From Mesostigma viride (Eukaryota > Streptophyta > Mesostigmatophyceae > Mesostigmatales > Mesostigmataceae), in NCBI GenBank assembly GCA_009746045.1, contig RPFO01000154.1, forward strand, positions 1,217,167 through 1,281,166: a stretch of 64,000 bases of DNA, in the 5' to 3' direction. The translations under genes were made by a program, and so were the position numbers. The notes beneath the pieces are model-generated. The model saw nothing but the letters and a program-made list of their open reading frames with translations, was not told where the DNA came from and ran no database searches. This document shows positions 32,540 to 54,400 of this stretch, piece by piece (the first letter of the stretch is position 1; each line of letters begins with the position of its first letter).

Positions 32540-33360
32540 TCCAAACATGTGCTCCGTGCCACAGGAGCACATTGCCACAATCCATCGTGACCAGCTGTAT
32601 CCCATCACAATAGACCTTCACGCCATATTTTTCACAAGAGAATAGCCGCTGCAGGCTGCGGTGTAGCTAACGAGGTGAGTGTTGGTTTCTACCGCGATAA
32701 CACCAGAAAAAAGGAGGAAATTTCTCAAAGCTGCGGATATTTGGTGTCATGTCCGCGTGTTGGGCAGCTTTTTGCAGCCCTCATTGCTCCACACTACTAG
32801 CATGCACCACGCGTTGTACGAGGTACCCGATGTCTCGTGCAAGATCGACCGAGCTGCCTCTTACGCAAAGGAGTTATGGCTTGCACACTGGATGACTGCT
32901 TGCAACCTCTTTCCATCACCCGTATCGTAAACAACACCCTCCTCCTGCTGCTGCTGCTCGTCCAACACTCCCTCCCCCTCCCCCTCCTCTCACTCCAACA
33001 CGTCACCCTCCTCTTCGTTCTCTGCCATTTTCATCTCCTTCCTCTTACCCATAATAGCCTTCACCAGGGACCCACCCATGGTGACCCCCGCAGCCGCCTC
33101 AATGGCTCACCCCATGGCTTTCCCCATGGCATCACGGCCATCACCCATGGCTACACCCTCGCTCCCCCCCGCACGGTCCCCGCCATGGCTCCCCCCATCG
33201 CTACACCCATGGCCCCGCCTACGCCCCCCCCCGATTGCCCCCCAAATTGCCCCGCCAATAGACGCACCCACGCCCCCCCCCCATGAACCCCCCCATGGCT
33301 TCCCCTTGCATGGCCCACCCCATGCTCCCGCCATGGGGCCCGCCATGTTCCCCCCCCCAT
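32540..33360. repeat. Right arm of the inverted duplication
   Basis: Partner of 28230-29077. The outer part is a CCATGG/C-rich minisatellite (about 33075-33365) that has diverged in unit order from the left arm. It ends about 10 bases before a hAT-type MITE. Confidence 0.85.
32547..32930 (+). pseudogene. Small two-exon gene, broken copy
   Basis: Exon 1 starts at ATG 32547 (MCSVPQEHIATIHRDQL) but runs into an in-frame TAG at about 32643 after small changes. The donor GAG then GTGAGT (32674/32675) is kept. Exon 2, 32778-32930, is fully open after acceptor TTTTTGCAG and ends at the same TAA as the other copy. Differences between copies in exon 2 include L/S, R/L, T/M and S/N replacements, so constraint is weak or lost. 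Confidence 0.55.
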
Positions 33361-33373
33361 GGCTCCTCCCATT

Positions 33374-33944
33374 CCAGGTTGGCAAATAGGGCACGTGCGT
33401 TGATATGTGGGGCCTGAAAATACGAGTATACACGTCGGGCCTGAAAAATACGCCGGGCAAAAATATGTGTCTCGTGATTATAAAGTCAAAGAACTTTGAG
33501 GCAATTTGCATGGAAAGACATGAAAAAAGATTGTTATGAACAGAGATAGCGATAATGATCAATATGAGCGTAGTGACATGCCCTCAAGAGGCATATCCAT
33601 GCCCAGCACACCGGCACACCTACAAACAGGCATGTTGGTCCGTTACCATCTACCCCCCCCCCCCCCCCCCCCCCCCCCCTGATGCCAGGAAATTGAAATG
33701 GAGGTGGGAGTTTATCTACGTCATATACAACCATGGCCAATTGTAGAGAACCTGAAGACCTTTCTTTTGAGCCAAAGAACGGGTCAATTCTGATAAGTAT
33801 TGAGAAAGTTATAGCAGTTACAACGCTGCAGTTTTGCCCAAGTCCGGAAGACGTATGTTTAGAAATACGTGTATTTTTGACGGGCCGCAAGGGTACGCGT
33901 ATTCCCATTTTTGGGGGCTCAGTACGGCGTATTTGCCAACCTGG
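33374..33944. mobile_element. 571-bp hAT-type MITE
   Basis: The ends CCAGGTTGGCAAAT and ATTTGCCAACCTGG match the TIRs of the 1039-2334 element. CTCCCATT (33366-33373) and CTCCCGTT (33945-33952) form an 8-bp TSD with one mismatch. The interior shares TACGCGTAT-type subterminal motifs with the larger element and includes a poly-C run at about 33653-33679. No coding frame, so it would depend on a hAT transposase elsewhere. Confidence 0.85.
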
Positions 33945-33952
33945 CTCCCGTT

Positions 33953-34590
33953 ACCCCTGCCGGCTGCCATGGCCCCCCACTCAACAGTGAACAGACCGCC
34001 TGATGTGAATTTCCGACAGCTGAGCCTCAGGCATTGTATGAATTTTAATGCATTACAGTGAGGAGGGGAAGATATGACAATGGGTCGTCATTCCTGGGGG
34101 CGACATTGCATTGGTTTGAGTTTGCCCTATCGGCACAAGTAGCTCAGGGCGGTTCAAGCGGGGGGCAAAGCAGGTGGGCTTTTCCCCCCTTTTGAATGCA
34201 TGGACATGTCAAGGCATTTTTTGCACACTGAATATTTGCCAGCTGAGCAAAATCTGTGCGTCTCGACAAACGCGTGCTATGCCCGCTGTATGTCTGTTCG
34301 CTGGAGTCCGCCAAAGCTTAGAACCTCAGAAGGCAGTATAGCCGTGGCCCGTGGGAGTGTACTCACGCTTACTTTTCTTGAAGCAACAACAAGGCCCCAA
34401 CGGCGTGTCTCCCCGAAAGTCACGAAAACCCTCTCGCAAGGATTCAGGCTTCAGCACATGTAAGATTTGCCCTCCTAAAAAACACTTCGTTTCGTACTTA
34501 ATAATCGTTGAAGGGGTTACGGGCGTCTTGACTCTTGAGAGTCCTAGTCTGCATTGAAGCGGGGATCATAAAGTCGGACACATCCGTAAA
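33953..34590. other. No gene seen
   Basis: Short frames only; no repeat ends recognised. Confidence 0.35.
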
Positions 34591-34890
34591 CAGTCACTAC
34601 CGCGTTAAGTCGCGATCGACGCCTGAAATTCGGTGTCACAACTTAACGCGGTAACCGTTAAGTTTGCGCGCCACTGGAGCTTGCGTATATTTTGCCGCCT
34701 AAAAAAGGTCACATAGCGGGTCCAGACTTGGCCAAAAAGGGCCTCCTGCGCGGCCAAAAATGGCCTGACACCCATAAATTGAGTCATTATTGTGTTAAGT
34801 TGCGATGGCACCCAGGCTTAAGTTGCGGTCGCCGCCCAAATTCGGCGTCGCAACTTAACGCGGTGACCCAACTTGACGCGGTAATGACTG
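34591..34890. mobile_element. 300-bp MITE with internal TTAAGT repeats
   Basis: CAGTCACTACCGCGTTAAGT at 34591 is inverted at 34871-34890 (ACTTGACGCGGTAATGACTG). Internal inverted copies of ACTTAACGCGGT lie at about 34641 and 34852, so each end carries a double stem. No clear TSD or coding frame. Confidence 0.7.
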
Positions 34891-35055
34891 TACATACCCG
34901 CGACATTGATAAACACAGCCGTGAAATCCGCGTGACATACCCGTAATGATAAGTAACCTGTCGATTCCCACAACCAAAATGCAGCTATTCTTAAATCTGC
35001 TTAGACCTGGGCCTACCTGACAAACCCAGCCATTCGCTCCTTCTAGCTCTACTCC

Positions 35056-43947
<8,892 letters not shown>

Positions 43948-45169
43948 GGAATTTAATCGAAATTACAGACGACGTTCCGCGTATACTCGAGACGATATTT
44001 TGTTGAAGGTATCATACAATGTGCTCATCACAGCATCAGCGCCTGAGGACAAAAGCTGCAAATATGTGCCCCCATTACTATACTCGTCTTTCTTCGCTAT
44101 GCAAATAGTGGCACTTAGTCAAATAATTCACAAAGCTCGCAAAACCAGAACAGCCATGGCTGGTGCGGCCGTGCAGCAAAATTTTTACTGTGACCAGTCA
44201 GGACTGGAAAGGCTGACAGAAGAAGCCTTGAGCCTGGGTATGAATTATTTGTTGCTCCTTTGAAAGTCCCGCCTGCCTAATTCGAGCAGCTCGTTTTGTT
44301 CAATGTAGTTTCCGGAAGTCGGGGGGTGTCCCTACTAGCCTCCAGTACGGCATGTTTCACAAGAAATCCATAGCGGACATTGTAGTACAGGTCTGCAGCG
44401 ACAACAACAACAACCGGTTCAGCATGTTCCCATCAGCTGCTATCTACAGTGCCGTAAGCGGAACCGCCCACACAACAACAACCGGTTCAGGGTTGAATCA
44501 ACCGATTCAGGGTTTCACGCGATATTTTTTAGACCAGGCGTTCCTGGGTGTTTCAGGGAGGCCACGTGGCGCTGGAAGAAAACGCGCGAACGACCGTCGT
44601 CAGCGTCACCGCCGAGCCATTTTTTTTTGCTCGAGCATGTTGGGTCCGGCTGGAAGTTGGCGTTGGCGAACAATAACAGCGTGGCTGCTCGCTGGCTGCC
44701 GGGGCGGGGGCCCATTCTTTTGAGGCAAAGACCGGAGATTTTTTAGCCACGATGGGGTCTTCCTGTTTATTGAACCCGCCTTGTTTGAAATCGCGCGTGT
44801 CGCTGCTTTGTTCGAGCCGTGCTGCGCCACGGTATGGACTTGTCTGGGTTTGCCGCAGATTGCCGGCGACGGCCTACACTATTTACGATTCAGCCTAGAT
44901 TATTTGTGGAAATCCACCGAACGTCGAATGCCTTGATGGTTTAATAGAACACAGCGTCTCAGTCCTGTGGTGATGCATTTTGGTTACGGCATGACCGGGC
45001 TGCTGCGTTTGGCCTGGAAATCGCATGTTTCTGCCTTGTCTGTTTTCAGAGTCTATTGTGCATCCTGTTCTTCTTCCAAGACCAACACAAAATAAATGTT
45101 CAACTTAGTCGTATAGTTTGCCAAATTTTAAATGTGCTGTGTAGATGCTTTTGGTAGTTGCTAACGGTT
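43948..45169. promoter_or_regulatory. Divergent DPH2-PFAS intergenic region
   Basis: The DPH2 start (43947, minus) and the PFAS start (45170, plus) point away from each other, so this 1.2 kb should hold both promoters. ACAACAACAACCGGTTCAG occurs at about 44404-44422 and 44472-44490, with a third relative CAACCGATTCAGGG at about 44499; AACCGGTT is palindromic. No TATA box or initiator is clear. The repeats are the only candidate shared elements, and a regulatory role is inference. Confidence 0.4.
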
Positions 45170-45415
45170 ATGTTACTTTCTCTGTTCCCGGCCGACTGTG
45201 ATGCTTGCAGGAATTGTGTTACCCCGTCGACCAACTTACGGCCAGTTAACTCAGCTCTGCCTAATGTGTCTGGCCTGCGCGCCCGTTTAAGCTACGGGCG
45301 GCTTGCCGGCTCAGCCAAGCCATGTGAAGGGTTCGTGCCTGTTCCACGTACAAAGTCCGCGTCTCAGGTCTCGCGCACGGTCACTGCGAGTGCTGCTCCG
45401 TCCACCGACAAAAAG
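45170..45415 (+). CDS. PFAS: PFAS exon 1: putative organelle transit peptide
   Basis: ATG 45170 gives 82 residues rich in R, S, A and P ([28 protein letters not shown]) ending at donor AAG then GTAATT. The conserved enzyme starts only in exon 2, so this region is an N-terminal extension. Plant PFAS enzymes carry plastid or mitochondrial leaders, and the composition here agrees. An alternative reading is that CTTGCAG at about 45210 is an acceptor and the true start lies further upstream; the frame would be the same. Confidence 0.6.
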
Positions 45416-48400
45416 GTAATTTCACGTAAACACCCCTATGTGCCGCGTTTCACTGCAAATAGACAAAATAGAATGTCTTGCACAAAGCGTCTGCTTTGTG
45501 CATTGTCCTTTTCGTTGTCCCCGGCCAGGTCAGCTTGTAAGCAAGCAATGCCTCATGTTTTTTCCCGCCCATTGTCCATGCGTCTTCCTTGCCGAGGCAT
45601 TCACATATTTCATGGAACTAGTAGTTTCCACTTTTCCACTTGTGTTCCAGTGATCTGCGTGTGTGCCTTCAAACTATTTATGGCATGGGGTGGCCAGCCA
45701 ATGGGAGGGGGGGGCGGGGGGTGTATTTTTTAGTTCACAGCGTAGAAACTAGTTTTTATTTGATTGCCATCACTTTCACAGCCAGAAAACCATTGTCAGG
45801 CGCATTGCCTCGTTTACTCTTTGGTGCAAAAATGCTTTCTATGGTCCATTCATGTGGGCTGTGTGTTTGGCATTATAGGTGTGCCAGAACTTAACCAGTC
45901 ACCCTTTCCGGTCACCCTTTCTGGTCACCTTTTCTGGTCACCCTTTCTTATCACCCTTTCTGGGCACCCTGTCAGCGCCTCTAAGTTACCAGTCACAGCG
46001 CCTGGACCGCCAGTTTGCCTTGTTGCTTTTATCTTGATGCCTATCCCTCCCCCCTCCCCCCCCCCTCCTCCCCTCCCTACTTTTCCTCACCGATTCCTGA
46101 TCCTAGGCACCAGACTTGTTCCTAATTACGTTGTCAGCTACAAAGTGCTACTTAAAAGTTTCTCAAATGTTTACGCGCCCATGCAGAAAACTAAGCGAAG
46201 TCAAATGCAGACTACCAAACTGAATCTGAATCCTGCTCCCATGCTCCCCATTCTCATCCGCGTTGACGTATCCATTTGCATTCCACCTTACCAGAGCCAA
46301 GCGGTGACGGTGGAGGCCGCGCTGACGTCTAGTAGCGGCGAGCTAATCCACTTGTACCGCCGTCCGTTCCTGGGCGCCAATGCCACGGCGACGCTGCTGC
46401 ACCAGGTGAGGGATGCATACTGCATAACTACCCTTTAGTGGCCGTATTGTTGGCCTTTATATGCCCTATAGTTGCCCTATAGCTGCACCACGTTGCCCTG
46501 CAGTTGCCCTATAATTGCCTTCTAATTTCTCTATGATTGCCCTGCAGTAGCCCCATAGTTTCCCTATGCTTGCCCTATGCTTGCTATGTAGTCGCCCTAT
46601 CGTTGCCCCTTACTTCCCCTATAGATCTGCCCCATAGTTGCCAGGTAGTCGCCATATCGTTGCCCCTTACTTGCCCTATAGATCTGCCCTATACTTGCTG
46701 GATTGACAAGGATGGCCTGTGAAGTTGTTGGTCTGCACATCGGCCTAGTTCTGTGAGACCGTGAAGCGTGCTGTTCGCATCCAAGTGCTAGCTCGTCATC
46801 TGGGCTGTTTGGTTGCAAGAAACGGGGCGGGGTTGGACACTTAAACAAGTACCGGATGGCATGTGCTTGCCTTCCGGCATCGCTCGATCTAAACATGCAC
46901 TTGGCCTTTGCTATACCCTGATTATCCGTCTCTGGGGCCCAGTACATAACCCGAACGATGCGTGATGACACTCTATTCGACCCCGCGCGTGGCCATGCAG
47001 GCACAGAGCCGTGTCTCCAAGGACATCACGGGCATTGACACGGAGCAGGTGGGTGCTACCCCTTTGTCCTCTCTCGGTTGAGAGTGTAGTCCTAATATCC
47101 CTTAAGAAGTCATCAGCTCTTGCAGAAATTTGCGATGATAGGGGGTTGTTGTCCTTTGGCTGGAAATCGACTCAGTGTGCGGACTGAGAGGGGCTGCGTG
47201 GCCCTTCTCTACTTGGTCTCTCTGCAGGGTATACAAAGCTGCCGGGAAGGCAACAGATGCACAAAAAAGTCTCGCCTGAGACCGTGTGTGGTGTGTCAAG
47301 CTCGTAAGACGGGGTGCCCAGCTGTAGGCTGCTGCTAAATTGCAGGTCAGCGATGTGTCCTTATGACGTTCTAGTCGATCATCTGTGCAGGGCAGCGATG
47401 TGTCCTTATGGCGTTATAGTCGATCATCTGTGCAGGTCAGCGATGTGTCCTTATGACGTTCTAGTCGATCATCTGTGCAGGTCAGCGATGTGTCCTTATG
47501 ACGTTCTAGTCGATCATCTGTGCAGGTCAGCGATGTGTCCTTATGATGACGTTCTATTCGATCATCTGTGCAGGTCATTGATGTGTCCTTGTGACGTTAT
47601 AGTCGATCATCGTGCAGGTCAGCGATGTGTCCTTATGACGTTCTATTCGATCATCTGTCGTGACTTTGAATGTTTGGTGGCGGCGCACTTGACATGACGC
47701 TCCTCTCTGGTGTGACACTTGTTTCTTGTGTGGCACGTCACTCTTGACGTGGCGCCCACTGGCTCCCCGCCCTCCCTTCCATCCAGCCCTTTCTCTGCAG
47801 CGCTACGACGCAGAGGTGTCTCACAAGTCCAACAGTTTTTTACCTCACTCTCCACCGGACGTGTAGTTTTGCACCCGCTCATGCCCCCCACACAATCCTC
47901 CCTATGTGCATTGCTTGAACACGGTGTTCTCTCGCGAGTCTTGAACCTCAAGCTGCACTGACTACGGATTATCCTTGCACCTGCTGGTGGCCCCCCTCGC
48001 CTGCATCCTTCCCCGTACGACTCCCAGTGCTACAACGTGGATGTCTCGCGGCCCCTCAACAAGGAGCAGGCGGCCAAGGTCGCGTGGCTGCTGCGCGAGA
48101 CGTTTGAGCCGGAACTGCTGACGCCCGCAACCTCCTTCGCCAAGCCCGGCGGAAATGGTGGGTGGCACGCGTGCATCGCAGGCTGTGCGGCATGCACATC
48201 GATGAAACAACCCGCGCAGGCCGGAAATTGGGAGAATATACCATGCCTCTTCTCCGTGATTGGTTGTGCAGCGCTCGGCAGAAAACTTTTGCTGGCTGGA
48301 CATTTTGTTGGCTGGAGGCCGACTGGCACTTTGGTTCAATAATTATGTAAGCTTGGGGTGGCGTCAGGCCATCTATGTAGCTGTCATCCAGCTATCCCGG

Positions 48401-51400
48401 GCGTCACTATTTGCCTTGCCATGCCCTTCCCTCTTCCTTTTAATCACCCCTGCCCGCTTTCCCCTAGAAGGGAGCCTTCGTAAACATGCCCCCCCTCGCC
48501 CCCTCCTCCGTCTTCCCCCTCCTCCGTCTCCCCCCCCCCTCCTCCCCCTCCACCCCTCCTCCCTTCCCCCCCCCCCCCCCCCCCCCCCCCTCCTCCCCTC
48601 CCCTCCTCCCTCTCCCCCCCCTCCCCCCCGTCTTACGGCTTTGCAAGGCAACTCCCTCGGTGATCATCTTCGTCCCCTCCCCGCATTGCGTTCAACACCA
48701 ATGGCTCTGTTATCATTTTTTGTCGCGTAATCATGCAATTGACACCTCTCCCGTGCTACTTTTCCTCCCTCCGGGTGTGCAGAGGTGATCATCGAGGTGG
48801 GCCCCCGCATGGCGTTCACCACCGCGTGGTCCACCAACGCTGTCTCCATCTGCAAGTCGTGCGGCGTGGACCCCGTCACACGCATCGAGCGCTCGCGGCG
48901 CTTCCGCCTCACGTCACGCCGACCGCTCGCGCAGGACGAGATCACTGCATTCGCCGCGCTGGTGAGCGAGGGGCGTTCAGAGATGCTGGATGGGTAGAAG
49001 AGGAGTATGTTGTCAGACGAGTAGAGGAATGTGTTATAAGAGGGCGGAGAGGGTCTTGTGTGCAGATGCTGGATGGGTAGAAGAGGAGTATGTTGTCTGA
49101 CAAGTAGAGGAATGTGTTATAAGAGGGCTGAGAGGGTCTTGTGTGCAGATGCTGGATGGGTAGAAGAGTAGTAGGTTGTCAGACGAGTGGAGGAATGTGT
49201 TATAAGAGGGCGGAGAGGGTCTTGTGTGCAGATGCTGGATGGGTAGAAGAGGAGTATGTTGTCTGACAAGTAGAGGAATGTGTTATAAGAGGGCGGAGAG
49301 GGTCTTGTGTGCAGATGCTGTATGGGTAGAAGAGGAGTACGTTGTCAGACGAGTAGAGGAATGTGTTATAAGAGGGCGGAGAGGGTCTTGTGTGCAGATG
49401 CTGGATGGGTAGAAGAGGAGTATGTTGTCTGACAAGTAGAGGAATGTGTTATAAGAGGGCGGAGAGGGTCTTGTGTGCAGATGCTGGATGGGTAGAAGAG
49501 GAGTATGTTGTCTGACAAGTAGAGGAATGTGTTATAAGAGGGCGGAGAAGGTCTTGTGTGCAGATGCTGGATGAGTAGTAAAGGAGTATGTTAGGGGAGT
49601 AGAGGAAGAAGAGGGTGGAGAGGATCTTGTGTGCATGACGAGTAGAAAAGGAGTACATCAGAGGGGAGAAAAGGAAGGAAGGTATTAGAAGAATGCAGAG
49701 AAGGTCTTGCGGGGGCGAAGGCTTAAAGGCCAAGGAGGGTCTCGGGTGTGAGTGGTTTAATAAGGATTTGTCAAGAGAGGGCAGTGTTTCTGTATATCTG
49801 TTATGTAGCTTCGCTCGAATGTGGTATCAGCTCCCGCGGTTATAAGCTGTCCGTTCTCATCTGTCCACTGATTCTCCGCCCCGTCACTGCCACCACTACT
49901 GAATTCTTTAAATGGCACGTTTGGAACAGAATCCTGTAGCTTTCTTGGCCCGCGGTCTCCTCATTGCCATCTGCCCACCTTCCCATGGATGTACTGTTGC
50001 CTTTCCATCGCGGCCAGGTGCACGACCGCATGACCGAGTGCCTGTACCCCAAGCCGCTGCCCGCGTTCACCGTGGACGCGACACCTGCCCCCGTGGAGCT
50101 GGTCCCGGTGATGGCTCAGGGCATCGACGCGCTGCGCGCCATCAACGACAAGATGGGGCTGGCCTTTGACGAGTGGGACCTGCAGGTGTGCACGGAGAGT
50201 AGTAGACAGGGGGGGGGGAGAGTTCAATGGCCGGTAAGATAGTCAAAACTTCTTCCATCAGCAATGGACAGTGCTGGCCTTTGACGAGTGGGACCTAGAG
50301 TAGACGAAGGTGACCTAGAGTAGATCCTGCTAACTTTACTGCCATGTTCCTCTCCTCACTTGATATGTCCGTCTTCATCACCCCCCCCCCCCCTTTCTTT
50401 CATGTTCAGTACAGTACTACACGCGCCCATTCCAAATGCTTTGCTGTTAGTCATACGTTTGTGCCTTTGTTCTTGACATTTTCCTCCTCTGCCACCCTCA
50501 CTATCCCACTACCTAGCCACCATTACTCACGACCGCGGTACTGCACATGCCTCTCCTTGATGATGTCATCACCATCACATATCTGCCTTTGCCCTGTATT
50601 TATCTCTTCCTCCCTTTATTCTTCCCCACCCCTCTCTTCCTCTCACAGTACTACACCCGTCTCTTCCGCGACGACATCAAGCGCGACCCTACCACGGTGG
50701 AGCTGTTTGACATGGCGCAGTCCAACAGCGAGCACAGCCGGCACTGGTTCTTCAAGGGTGGGATGGTGATCGACGGGGATAAGAAGAGCGAGACGCTGAT
50801 GGACATCGTGCGCGACACGCTGGACGCCAGCCCGCACAACAGCGTGATCGGGTTCAAGGACAACAGCAGCGCCATCCGGGGGTAAGGGCATTCAGGGAAG
50901 GTTGCGTTTCCACGATTGGACGATGTGGGTGTGGGACTGGAGATGTGGCAGCTACGTGCAGTGTGGGTTCAAGGAAAACCGCAGCACCAGTTCCAAGGTA
51001 GAAGGCAGGGGGGAAGCTCAAATGGGGTGCACTTACCTGGTTAGAGTACATGCTGGATGCCAACCCGCACAACAGCGTGATCGGGGTTTCAAGGACAACA
51101 GCAGCGCCATCCGGGGGCGAGGAGGGCACGATCCTGGAGGGGGAGGGGGGGGAGAATGGTAGAGGACGGTGGTTATGGGGCTGCAAGGTGGTGCATTGGC
51201 GTCATGGATGCGCTTGCATGGTTCCCGTGACTGTGGCGGTCATACATTAGTACGGGGTACACCACCCTCATGCCTATTTTGTCTCAAGGCGAATAGCCCC
51301 GTTTGAGAGTAAGGAGTGATGGTGGTTGAAAGCGTAAGTATATTTTTTCGGAGCAGTGGATCTATGCGTCTGCGAGCAGTGGACTTGTGTCATCTACTTT

Positions 51401-54400
51401 CGCCCATTCAGCCTTGCTCTCATGGCCCTCGGTGCCGTACGCCCCCCTCCCAGTCTTACGTGTCGTCCTACCCCTGCTTTTTCACTCATGCCTCGCCCCC
51501 CTGTCCTCTCCATGAAGCCCTGAAAAATTCCCTGTCTTAACCCTCCGTTTACCGTTCTTCCTCCTCTTCCCCCCCCCCCCCCCCCTCCCGCCCCACCTCA
51601 CCCATCCATGTACTTCGCCTCCCCGCCCCCCCTTAAACCCCCTTACGCCCTCCTGATCCACCCCCCCACCTCCACCCCCCCCAGTGGCCCCATCTCTGTG
51701 CTGGTCCCGAGCGAGCCCGGCAAGCCGTGCGCGCTTAAGGCGGCCCCCAAGGACTACGACCTGCTGCTCACGGCCGAGACGCATAACTTCCCCTGCGCGG
51801 TCGCGCCGTACCCGGGCGCTGAGACCGGCGCGGGTGGTCGTATCCGGGACACACACGCGACCGGGCGCGGGTCGATGGTGATCGCGGCCACCGCCGGGTA
51901 CTGCGTGGGCAACCTGCAGGTGAGATAGGGGTCGTGCTTCTCTAATTCCTCGGGGTGGTGTGATGTGCATCCGTGGCCTGGCATTTGTCCTGCATTCGCA
52001 ATTTGTTTCGCAAGAGCGTTCTGCGGTAGTTCCCCGTTGGTTGTGGAGATGTCCGTGGCCTGCCAGGGGATGTCAGTGGCCTGCATATTTTCCCCTTTTT
52101 TTCCGTACGATGGTTATAGAATCCTGCCGATGTTCTTAGTATCCTGCCCACCTTGCCAACGCGCCCCGCACAGGCCAAGTACGGGTATAACTTTGAGCAG
52201 AGATGCATCGCAAGCAATCCCCTGGGCACCGTCTCTGCCCGTTTGTGTTCCTTTTAGCCTCGCTTATTGTCCCCGCTAGGGAGTGCAGCCCATGCACAAG
52301 AGTACAGACTTGCACGCTAGGAATAGCTTGAGTTTTTGTTTTCCCTTTTTTTCCCTCCGTTGGTCCCCCCCTGGAATGCCCCCCGCCTGTAGATCCCCCC
52401 CATTCTCACGCCCCCCATCTCATGCCCTTTTTCTCATTCCCGCCCCCCCCCCCCCCCCCCCCCGTCCCGCAGATCCCCCAGTACCCCCAGCCGTGGGAGC
52501 ACCCCGAGTGGGTGTACCCGCCCAACCTGGCATCCCCCCTCCAGATCCTGATCGACGCGAGCAACGGCGCGTCCGACTATGGCAACAAGTTTGGCGAGCC
52601 GCTCATCCAGGGCTACACGCGAACGTTCGGAATGCGCCTCCTGAATGGCGAGCGCCGCGAGTGGCTCAAGCCCATCATGTTCAGCGCGGGCGTGGGCCAG
52701 ATCGACCACACCCACCTGGAGAAGGCGGAGCCTGAGATCGGCATGCTCATCGTCAAGGTAAGTGGGTGTTGAGGTTGTAAATAGTTCTTTGTTTAATATG
52801 TGTAAGGGAAGGGTTCTACGTGATTATTTAATCCCATTTTAGTCAGCTTCTCCTTCCCCCATTTCCCCCCATTTTCCAATATTTGATCCACCCTTTCTCC
52901 CCCCCTTCTCTCTTGTCTGTTATCTCTTCTCCTTCCCCCCCCCCCCCCCCCCCGCCTCTTTACTCCATCGCTATCTGATCGGCAGCCCTGCTTGTTAGCT
53001 TGTTTTTGTCTTTTTCTCTTCCACCCACTCCTGGCCACCCACCAAAACACCCACCCCCATTGCTTGTCGTCTTTCCCCCCGCCCCCACCCCATTGCTCGT
53101 CATCTCTTTTGTCCCCCCCCATCCCACGCAGATTGGCGGCCCTGCCTACCGCATCGGCATGGGCGGCGGCGCGGCGTCCAGCATGGTGAGCGGGACACGC
53201 GACGCGGACCTGGACTTCAACGCGGTGCAGCGGGGCGATGCTGAGATGGCGCAGAAGCTTTGGCGCGCCGTGCGTGCGTGCGTGGAGCTGGGGGATGCCA
53301 ACCCGATCGTTAGCATCCACGATCAGGTAGGGGAGGTTGATTGCTCAGGTAGAGGAGGTTGATCCTTCACCTGCGATCAGGTAGGGTAGGTTGGTTCTTC
53401 ACCCACGATCAGGTTGGGTAGGTTGGTTCTTCACCCACGATCAGGTAGGGAAGGGTCGTGTTTCTTCCTATCTTTTCTCTGTTTTTTTGTTTTAGTTCTT
53501 CACTGGATCGCTACGGGTGTGTTCTCCTTTCAGTACATACTTTGTCTCCTTCAGTACATACTTGGCCCCGTCAGTACATACTTATCATCGTCAGTGCAAA
53601 CTTGTCTAAATCCCGCAAACTTGTCCTTTCATCTTTTCATGACGCACCTTGTGTCTAGCCTTTTTGTACGGGTCAGCGCCCTAGACATCGTGAGCATGGC
53701 CAGGTTGATCTCTTTTGTAGCTGCTGTTGTCCGTGCTTTTCTTTGCCACGGTTAGAGCAAGTTACATCCACAGTTTTCCTTGTCGCTCTCCGCTGTTGAG
53801 CGTATGTGCATGGATACGTGCGCCCGGGCCACATGCTTGTCAACATCACTAATACAACAAGTGGGACCTTTGCTCTTCCTTGTACTTTTCCTCGTGCTGG
53901 TGAGCCCGCATGGCTAGGTGCATATGCCCGCGCCACATGCTTGTCAACGTCAGCAATGATGGAGGTTACACCGGTGGACTTTCATGTCCCTCGTTGATGG
54001 CAAATCTGCGTGACTGGGTGCGTGTGCCAGGGCCACATGCTTGTTTGTTCATGGTACTTACGAAGTCAGTTGCGCCGCTCTTCTCTCTCGCCCCTTGTAC
54101 TTGTGTGCACCAGGGCGCGGGCGGCAACTGCAACGTGGTCAAGGAGATCATCTACCCGCAGGGTGCGGAGATCGACATCCGCAAGGTGCCCGTGGGGGAT
54201 ACTACAATGTCTGTGCTGGTGAGTAAAGCTCATGACCAAAGCTCATCAAGGGTGTGAGTAAGGCACTTCAAGTACCATACACATACAAGGTGAGTAGGTC
54301 ACTCCAAGGCCGCAAATGGTGCTCCTCTCATATCCTTGCTGGTGAGTAGGGCTCGTGACGGATGCGGGTGATTGTTTCCTTCATGTCGGTGCCGGTGGGT

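Noticed and set aside
47341-47665. CRISPR-like regular array
   Set aside because: Units are contiguous 45-bp tandem copies with no unique spacers, inside a eukaryotic intron.
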